Origin: a virus
Direction: 5' to 3' (one strand)
Virus record (IMG/VR): IMGVR_UViG_3300027302_000010
Span: 1-43,459 of that record
Length of the DNA stretch: 43,459 nt
Position 1 is the first letter of the stretch; each line of letters begins with the position of its first letter. Shown one piece after another: positions 39,035 through 43,459 of this stretch. The notes under the pieces are model-generated. The model did not search any database and was not told where the DNA came from. It saw nothing but the letters and a program-made list of their open reading frames with translations. Both the position numbers and the translations under genes were made by a program.

Positions 39035-40627
39035 TTAGATCGAGAACTCCAGGGTCACGTTGGTGCAGCTGCTGCCGGCCAGCTGGATCAAGTTGCCAGA
39101 AACAACGCTCCAGGTTCCCTGACCGGCACCGAACTCGGCGTCCCAGGCGGCTTGCAAGGCGACAACAAGAGCAGCCACGCTGGCCGCGCTGATGCCAGCA
39201 TTGGCAACGATGTTGTCGTCGCACATGATTCCGGTGGTTCCGATGACATAACGAGCCGGGTCGGCATCGTTTATGACAGCAGTGAACTGAATCACACTCG
39301 GGCAAACCGGATCCGCAGAGTTGTAGCTCTGAGCAGGATCGCCAGGATCAGTTTCGCAGACCGGCAGGATTTCCAAGCAACCACGATCGACCTTGTGGAA
39401 GATAGCTTCAAGCCATTCCGGATGCTCGGCCTTCACGGCCAACTGGAAGTCGGCAATGAACTTGCCCTTGTTGCCGCGACTGTTGTCGATCGGCTTACCG
39501 GCACAGTCCGCGCCCAGGTCGTTGGTCGCGAACTTCCAACGCCCACCGTAATCCCGAACCATGAACGGCATATTTGGGTTCACGGCCTCGGGACGGAACG
39601 GCATCACTCGCAAAGCGCGAGGATTGTTGATGTAGCTGACCTGGAACTGAGAGCGGTCGTAGTCTTCGTTGAAGACAGACTTGATGCCCTCGGTAGCAGC
39701 CACGTTCTTGTACGGCAGGACCAGGGTGTATTCACCAGGAGTAGTCGTCGCGTTGAAGCGCAACGGGAACTGGAGCACTTTCACCATGAAGTCGCCGACA
39801 AAGCCCATGAAGCCGTACTTGTAGAATTCCTTGGCGGCCGGGGCGAAAACGCCAAAGCGCCAGGCATCATACAGGGTAGCGTTGGTCTTCTGAAGATACC
39901 GGAAGGTATCCTTGTCAGTGTGCAGCTGGAGGGAATCGTACCCTTCCTTGCCGGCCTGGATAGCACCCAGGAAGTACTGACGGGTGACACGCGACTGGAG
40001 GATTTCCGGAGTCAAGCGTCCCAACGAAGCGGCGGTGATCGGAGCGAGGGCGGCGTTCGTCACGCGCAAACGGGTGTAACCGGCACCAACCCAGGAATAA
40101 ATCACCGGAGGCAGACCGGCGGCGCAAGCAAAGGCGTTGCCGCTGATGCCAGACGCGCTGTAGCTGGACAACTCCATCGCCTTGCGCTGGAGGTAGTACG
40201 TGGTGATCCAGTTCGTCGCAGGGCGAAGAACGTCGTCGATGATCTGACGGAAGTGCTCCTTGGCCTTCGTCTTCGTCATGATCTGGTCGAAGCACAGGAT
40301 GTCAGAACCCCAAGACTGCTTTTCCAGATTGTAAGTGCTACGGGTCCAGCCCCAACCGATCTTGTTCTCGGTCGGGTCGCACGGCTGGCCAGTGCAGGAC
40401 GCGCCAGTCGGGTTTTCCCACGAACCGGTCACGTTCGGGAACACGCTGTTAAAGCGGTCGAACGTGTGGGTCGTGCCGGAATACGCGTCGAACGATCCGG
40501 TGTTGTAGTATCCGATCATCCCGTCAAACGGGCGGATGTCCTTGAGAACTTCCTTGTCGTACACAGGTTCCTGCGAGACGAGGAAGGAAGCAAACTGCTT
40601 ACAGCTGATTACATTTCCTGTTGCCAT
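39035..40627 (-). CDS. Probable major capsid protein
   Basis: 530 residues with a Shine-Dalgarno (AGGAGAG) seven bases before the ATG. Beta-rich and aromatic with few charges, starting MATGNVISCKQFASFLVSQE. WGWTRSTYNLEKQSWGSDIL and the central helix (TKTKAKEHFRQIIDDVLRPA) fit a HK97-type fold with a spine helix, but no clear family match is possible by eye. Several cysteines (NPTGASCTGQPC; ETDPGDPA) occur in loops. Its size, strong start and following small virion gene support capsid. It is coded opposite to TerL, portal and scaffold, which is unusual. Confidence 0.75.
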   Translation of the reverse strand: MATGNVISCKQFASFLVSQEPVYDKEVLKDIRPFDGMIGYYNTGSFDAYSGTTHTFDRFNSVFPNVTGSWENPTGASCTGQPCDPTENKIGWGWTRSTYNLEKQSWGSDILCFDQIMTKTKAKEHFRQIIDDVLRPATNWITTYYLQRKAMELSSYSASGISGNAFACAAGLPPVIYSWVGAGYTRLRVTNAALAPITAASLGRLTPEILQSRVTRQYFLGAIQAGKEGYDSLQLHTDKDTFRYLQKTNATLYDAWRFGVFAPAAKEFYKYGFMGFVGDFMVKVLQFPLRFNATTTPGEYTLVLPYKNVAATEGIKSVFNEDYDRSQFQVSYINNPRALRVMPFRPEAVNPNMPFMVRDYGGRWKFATNDLGADCAGKPIDNSRGNKGKFIADFQLAVKAEHPEWLEAIFHKVDRGCLEILPVCETDPGDPAQSYNSADPVCPSVIQFTAVINDADPARYVIGTTGIMCDDNIVANAGISAASVAALVVALQAAWDAEFGAGQGTWSVVSGNLIQLAGSSCTNVTLEFSI

Positions 40628-40837
40628 ATTGGCTCTCCTGCCCCGGGGTTTTCTTCACCTACCCCTCCGAGACAACGAGGCAGATTGCAGGTCTGTTAAG
40701 ACCATCAATCCAACCTCGGTGGCGAGCCCGAGCCGTGGAACCGGCGAATGCCCTTCGGCACTCTTGGCCAACTGGATTAACGCGCCCAGTTCGCGCTTGG
40801 TTGACGAAACCAAGCTATGCGTCGTGTCGGAATCCTG
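40628..40837 (-). promoter_or_regulatory. Long leader of the capsid gene
   Basis: No gene is seen in these 210 bases. The perfect stem CTTGGTT/AACCAAG (40796-40814, five-base loop) and shorter hairpins would structure the 5' end of the capsid message. A candidate promoter (minus strand) starts inside the RHH gene: TTGACA at 40855-40860 and CAGGAT at 40832-40837 with a 17-bp spacer. Confidence 0.4.
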
Positions 40838-41029
40838 CTAGCGCGACTTCCGAGTGTCAACGGGTTTCTTGATCACCTCTGGAAGATCGTCTTCGCCCCG
40901 CAGGACATGGTCCTCAATCGCGATGATCAACACCGCCGTCTTCGTGCGCCGGGATCGAATCGCTTCATCTTCCAGCATCTGGGCGACCTCAATCGGCAGC
41001 CGGTAGCTCACTCGAATTGTGTTACTCAT
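40838..41029 (-). CDS. Ribbon-helix-helix regulator, 63 residues
   Basis: SNTIRVSYRLPIEVAQMLED is the N-terminal beta ribbon and first helix and EAIRSRRTKTAVLIIAIEDH the second helix of the MetJ/Arc/CopG fold, with a GEDDLPEVIKKPVDTR tail. It would bind DNA as a dimer. It starts 59 bases from the divergent helicase gene, across an inverted repeat, and may control both it and the capsid operon. Confidence 0.75.
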   Translation of the reverse strand: MSNTIRVSYRLPIEVAQMLEDEAIRSRRTKTAVLIIAIEDHVLRGEDDLPEVIKKPVDTRKSR

Positions 41030-41050
41030 GCCGGCGAGTGTGCAGCTTGT

Positions 41051-41065
41051 GCTTGACACGTCAAG
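41051..41065. promoter_or_regulatory. Inverted repeat CTTGACACGTCAAG between divergent genes
   Basis: CTTGAC (41052-41057) and GTCAAG (41060-41065) form a perfect 6-bp dyad around AC. It also offers outward TTGACA/TTGACG -35 hexamers on both strands. It is a likely operator for the adjacent ribbon-helix-helix protein. The GCTTGACACG part recurs at 541-552. Confidence 0.5.
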
Positions 41066-41088
41066 CCGCAGAACGCAGCCTACGGCTC

Positions 41089-42528
41089 ATGATGGAACTG
41101 CGAACCTACCAAGAACGTCTGGCAAACGATATCCGATGCGCCTTCGTGTCTGGGGCAAAACGGCCACTTGTAGTCAGCCCTACTGGATCCGGAAAGACAG
41201 TCCTCTTCAGCTACATCACATCTCGGATCCTTCAGCGAGGCTCTCGGGTTGTTATCGTCGCCCACCGCCGCGAGATCCTCGATCAAATCAGTGCAACCCT
41301 GTCCAGAGTCTCGGTCCCGCACGGATTCATTCAAGCCGACAAACCCATGTCTAAGCAGCCCGCTATGGTTGCATCGATTCAAACTCTTCGTCGACGCCTG
41401 GATCAGATTGAGCAACCCGACCTGGTCATCATCGACGAGGCGCATCACTCAATCTCCAAGTCCTACGTGAATATGTTTGCTCACTGGCCTGATGCTTTGT
41501 TCATCGGCGTTACAGCGACCCCTGAGCGCCTGGATGGCAGGGGCTTGGGCATCATGTTCGATCGCATGGTCATAGGGCCGACGGTTCAATGGCTCATTGA
41601 CAATGGATTCCTCGCTCGACCGGTCTACTACGCGCCCCGGGATACCGTGGACCTCTCAGGTATCTCCAAGGTGGCCGGCGATTACAATCTCGGTGAGGCG
41701 GCCGAGGTAATCGACACTCCAAAAATAACCGGCGACGTGGTAACGCACTACCGGCGCTTTTGCCCAAATCAGCGAGCGGTGGCCTTCTGCATCTCCGTCG
41801 CTCACGCGCAGCACGTTGCGGCACAGTTTGAGGCTGCCGGCATACCGGCTGCATCGATTGACGGCCAGCTGGATGAGGAAACTCGCAAGAAGCGCGTGGA
41901 AGACCTGACGGCCGGCCGGATTCTGGTTCTGACCAGCTGCGAGTTGATCTCCGAGGGGTTCGATCTTCCCACGGTCAACGCGGCGATTCTTCTTCGCCCG
42001 ACTATGTCGCTTTCGATGCACTTGCAGCAGCTGGGTCGCGCTCTCAGACCTTACCCCGGCAAGACCCGCGCCGTCATCCTCGATCACGTAGGGAACTGCC
42101 TACGTCACGGCCTGGCCGAGCAGGACCGCAAGTGGGACCTCAAAGGCCGCGTCAAACGAAACAAAAATTCCAAGCCCGTCGAGACCAAGCAGTGCTCGAA
42201 GTGCTTCGCCATCTTCGCCGGCACGGCCTGCCCGCAGTGTGGTACCGCACGTGAGATCGCTCCTCGGGAGATCGAAGAGGTCGATGGCGAGCTTCAGCGC
42301 CTGTCCATCGAGGACATCCAAAAGAAACGAGATGAACGCCGCGAGGAAGGAAAGTGTAAAACCTTGGACGATTTTCGTTCCCTCGCAGCGAAACGTGGCT
42401 ACAAACCGGGATGGGCTTTCTTCCGTTGGAAGGCGAGGCAGCGTAAATCTACCGTCATCGACCCCTATCCACCGATTAAGGTGAAGGGTAAATTATACGC
42501 TACTGGTTACCCACCCCTCATCACATGA
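41089..42528 (+). CDS. SF2 DEAD/DEAH-type helicase with zinc ribbon
   Basis: 479 residues. Motif I SPTGSGKT (about residue 30), motif II DEAH (about 115), motif III TATPER (about 145), motifs V/VI TSCELISEGFDLP and HLQQLGRALRPYPG (about 310). A zinc ribbon follows (CSKCF ... CPQCG, about 370-385), then a basic helical tail. This is the XPB/UvrB-like type of phage DNA helicase; it probably drives replication, repair or recombination. The start could also be the ATG three bases later. It heads a rightward operon with a VRR-NUC nuclease. Confidence 0.85.
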   Translation: MMELRTYQERLANDIRCAFVSGAKRPLVVSPTGSGKTVLFSYITSRILQRGSRVVIVAHRREILDQISATLSRVSVPHGFIQADKPMSKQPAMVASIQTLRRRLDQIEQPDLVIIDEAHHSISKSYVNMFAHWPDALFIGVTATPERLDGRGLGIMFDRMVIGPTVQWLIDNGFLARPVYYAPRDTVDLSGISKVAGDYNLGEAAEVIDTPKITGDVVTHYRRFCPNQRAVAFCISVAHAQHVAAQFEAAGIPAASIDGQLDEETRKKRVEDLTAGRILVLTSCELISEGFDLPTVNAAILLRPTMSLSMHLQQLGRALRPYPGKTRAVILDHVGNCLRHGLAEQDRKWDLKGRVKRNKNSKPVETKQCSKCFAIFAGTACPQCGTAREIAPREIEEVDGELQRLSIEDIQKKRDERREEGKCKTLDDFRSLAAKRGYKPGWAFFRWKARQRKSTVIDPYPPIKVKGKLYATGYPPLIT

Positions 42529-42896
42529 CCGAATCCGAACTCCAAGCCCTGATTCTGCGCGCAGCTGGATCGAAATCCCACGTCCGCGTCTTCCGCAACC
42601 AAGTGGGCGAAGGATACGTTGGCAAGGCTCTCCGAGATCCCGAAGGCGTCTTCCTGACCGATGCCCGCCACGTCCGCATGGGATTATTCCCGGGCTCTGG
42701 TGACCTGATCGGCTGGCGCACGGTTACAGTCACGTCCGACATGGTCGGCAAACCCATCGCCCAGTTTCTCTCCATTGAAGTAAAAACACCAACCGGTAAG
42801 GTCCGGCCTGATCAGCGCAACTGGGCCGATCAGATCAACGCCGCCGGCGGTCTCGCCATCATTGCACGATCCGTTAGCGATACAGACAACCTATGA
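42525..42896 (+). CDS. VRR-NUC nuclease
   Basis: 123 residues, typical single-domain size. RNQVGEGYV...G.L...G.GDLIGW is followed by FLSIEVKTPTGKVRPDQRNW and IINAAGGLAIIARS: the D...ExK core and Q helix of VRR-NUC/PDDEXK nucleases. It probably cuts branched DNA or resolves structures. Its start overlaps the helicase stop as ATGA, so both likely act together. Confidence 0.85.
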   Translation: MTESELQALILRAAGSKSHVRVFRNQVGEGYVGKALRDPEGVFLTDARHVRMGLFPGSGDLIGWRTVTVTSDMVGKPIAQFLSIEVKTPTGKVRPDQRNWADQINAAGGLAIIARSVSDTDNL

Positions 42897-43075
42897 GTGA
42901 CACAGCAACTACAACCCAAGCCCTACTCCAAACAGCCCCCGAAAACCTCTCAGCGGAAGCCAAGTACCGTTTCTACGAACGCCTCGGAATCCTGTGTGGC
43001 AACGCGGTAGCAACACCTGAACAACTCCGGATCGCGCAGCTGGAAGCGGTCGAGTACGATATGAATCACGACTGA
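42893..43075 (+). CDS. Hypothetical protein, 60 residues
   Basis: Helical (ALLQTAPENLSAEAKYRFYE; IAQLEAVEYDMNHD) with no motif I know. ATGA overlap with the nuclease gene supports expression. Its stop coincides with the first copy of a 17-bp repeat. Confidence 0.6.
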   Translation: MSDTATTTQALLQTAPENLSAEAKYRFYERLGILCGNAVATPEQLRIAQLEAVEYDMNHD

Positions 43076-43165
43076 AAGTGTCCCCTCTTTTGACTGCAAG
43101 TTAATGCACCCATTTCCGAGCAGTTGAAAGTGTCCCCTCTTTTCGTTCAAAGTGTCCCCTCTTTT
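43075..43165 (+). repeat. Three copies of AAAGTGTCCCCTCTTTT
   Basis: Exact 17-base copies start at 43075, 43127 and 43149, spaced 52 and 22 bases apart. They fill the intergenic gap before the next start codon at 43170. They may be iterons for replication, operator sites or repeated weak terminators. The half-dyad AAAG...CTTT gives each copy only weak pairing potential. Confidence 0.7.
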
Positions 43166-43169
43166 TCCT

Positions 43170-43418
43170 ATGACCCGTGATCAAATCGCAGACATCAATC
43201 CGGACCTTGTGGTCATGGATGGCTTCGACGACTGCATCCTCGGGATCGGAACTCGATTCGGCAGTGAGCAATTCGTGATCTACGACTACGACAAAGTCAT
43301 CGCTCAGCTGGAATCCTACGGCATGACCTACGAAGAAGCCGTCGAATACCACGAATTCAACCAACTCGGCGCCTATGTGGGAGACCACACGCCAGCCTTT
43401 ATGACAACCTCTCTCTAA
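43170..43418 (+). CDS. Widespread small phage protein with MDGFDDCILG motif
   Basis: 82 residues. VVMDGFDDCILGIGTRFGSE, YDYDKVIAQL, MTYEEAVEYHEFNQLGAYVG make up a highly conserved layout of small phage proteins (DGFDDAILG...MTYEEAVEYFEFN..GA..G) with unknown function. It starts five bases after the third repeat copy. High confidence in the type, none in the role. Confidence 0.85.
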   Translation: MTRDQIADINPDLVVMDGFDDCILGIGTRFGSEQFVIYDYDKVIAQLESYGMTYEEAVEYHEFNQLGAYVGDHTPAFMTTSL

Positions 43419-43441
43419 CTCACCTCTCAGCAACTACAAGC

Positions 43442-43459
43442 ATGACCCTCACCGAACTC
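43442..43459 (+). CDS. Start of a truncated gene at the window edge
   Basis: An ATG 23 bases after the previous stop opens a frame (MTLTEL) that runs off the right edge. Spacing fits the preceding operon, but only six codons are visible. Confidence 0.25.

Noticed and set aside
38921-40699. 592-codon open frame on the plus strand across the capsid gene
   Set aside because: It is antisense to the capsid gene, has Arg/Val/Gly-rich shadow-like composition and no domain pattern; the minus frame has a good ribosome-binding site and virion-type sequence.
1275-40845. Frequent TGCTAGC heptamers (about 13 seen)
   Set aside because: Sites are scattered in coding sequence on both strands with no fixed relation to gene starts; the GCTAGC count is only slightly above that expected for a six-base site in 43 kb.
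1-43459. Direct terminal repeat or circular overlap of the window ends
   Set aside because: First and last bases do not match over any useful length; ends appear to be window cuts.
1-43459. tRNA genes, CRISPR arrays, insertion sequences, integrase or att site
   Set aside because: I found no cloverleaf-like sequence with CCA-end context, no regularly spaced repeat array, no transposase and no integrase motif on either strand.

Overview
This window is a piece of a tailed, podovirus-like double-stranded DNA phage genome. I see TerL, a portal of podophage size, a scaffold-like protein, a probable major capsid protein, tail-nozzle and tailspike proteins, ejection proteins, lysis genes and a set of recombination genes. 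I see no integrase, lysogeny repressor, phage DNA or RNA polymerase, tRNA, rRNA or CRISPR. The phage therefore probably relies on host polymerases, and lifestyle cannot be settled from the window. No terminal repeat joins the two ends, and the last bases open a gene that runs off the right edge, so the genome is probably incomplete or permuted. The SSB, the SDTPRTD-type small protein and the high GC content suggest a Verrucomicrobiota-like host, at low confidence. Many starts lack a clear Shine-Dalgarno sequence. Most neighbouring genes overlap through ATGA or GTGA, which points to coupled translation.

Layout. (1) 0.1-0.5 kb: a leftward gene that may be a small terminase subunit. (2) 0.6-4.6 kb: a rightward cluster of mostly unknown small proteins, interrupted by a strong terminator at 3.37 kb and a promoter-like element just before it, then a transglycosylase and an HU-like protein, closed by a terminator at 4.63 kb. 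(3) 4.8-8.9 kb: a leftward recombination and accessory operon headed by a RecT-like annealing protein and a PDDEXK exonuclease, followed by about ten small HTH, zinc-binding or unknown proteins. A promoter with an inverted repeat over its -10 sits upstream of recT. (4) 9.0-28.5 kb: a leftward tail and ejection operon: tail nozzle, 1045-residue tailspike, tail proteins, a cupin-like protein, two ejection-type proteins and a 3358-residue polyvalent protein that contains an SF2/SNF2-type helicase. (5) 28.5-35.1 kb: a rightward packaging and head operon: TerL, SSB, two small proteins, portal and scaffold. (6) 35.1-40.6 kb: a leftward operon, convergent with (5), carrying the capsid protein, virion accessory proteins, a tail fibre and a lysis module with holin, XhlA-like protein and lipoprotein. 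(7) 40.8-43.5 kb: a leftward ribbon-helix-helix regulator divergent from a rightward SF2 helicase, VRR-NUC nuclease and small proteins, with three copies of a 17-bp repeat near the right end.

Most unusual features: the giant helicase-bearing protein in the ejection-protein position, with an internal 108-residue tandem repeat inside an AT-rich island; the capsid gene on the strand opposite to portal and scaffold; a terminator of the packaging operon lying inside an antisense gene; and two promoter-like elements that share an exact 12-bp core.
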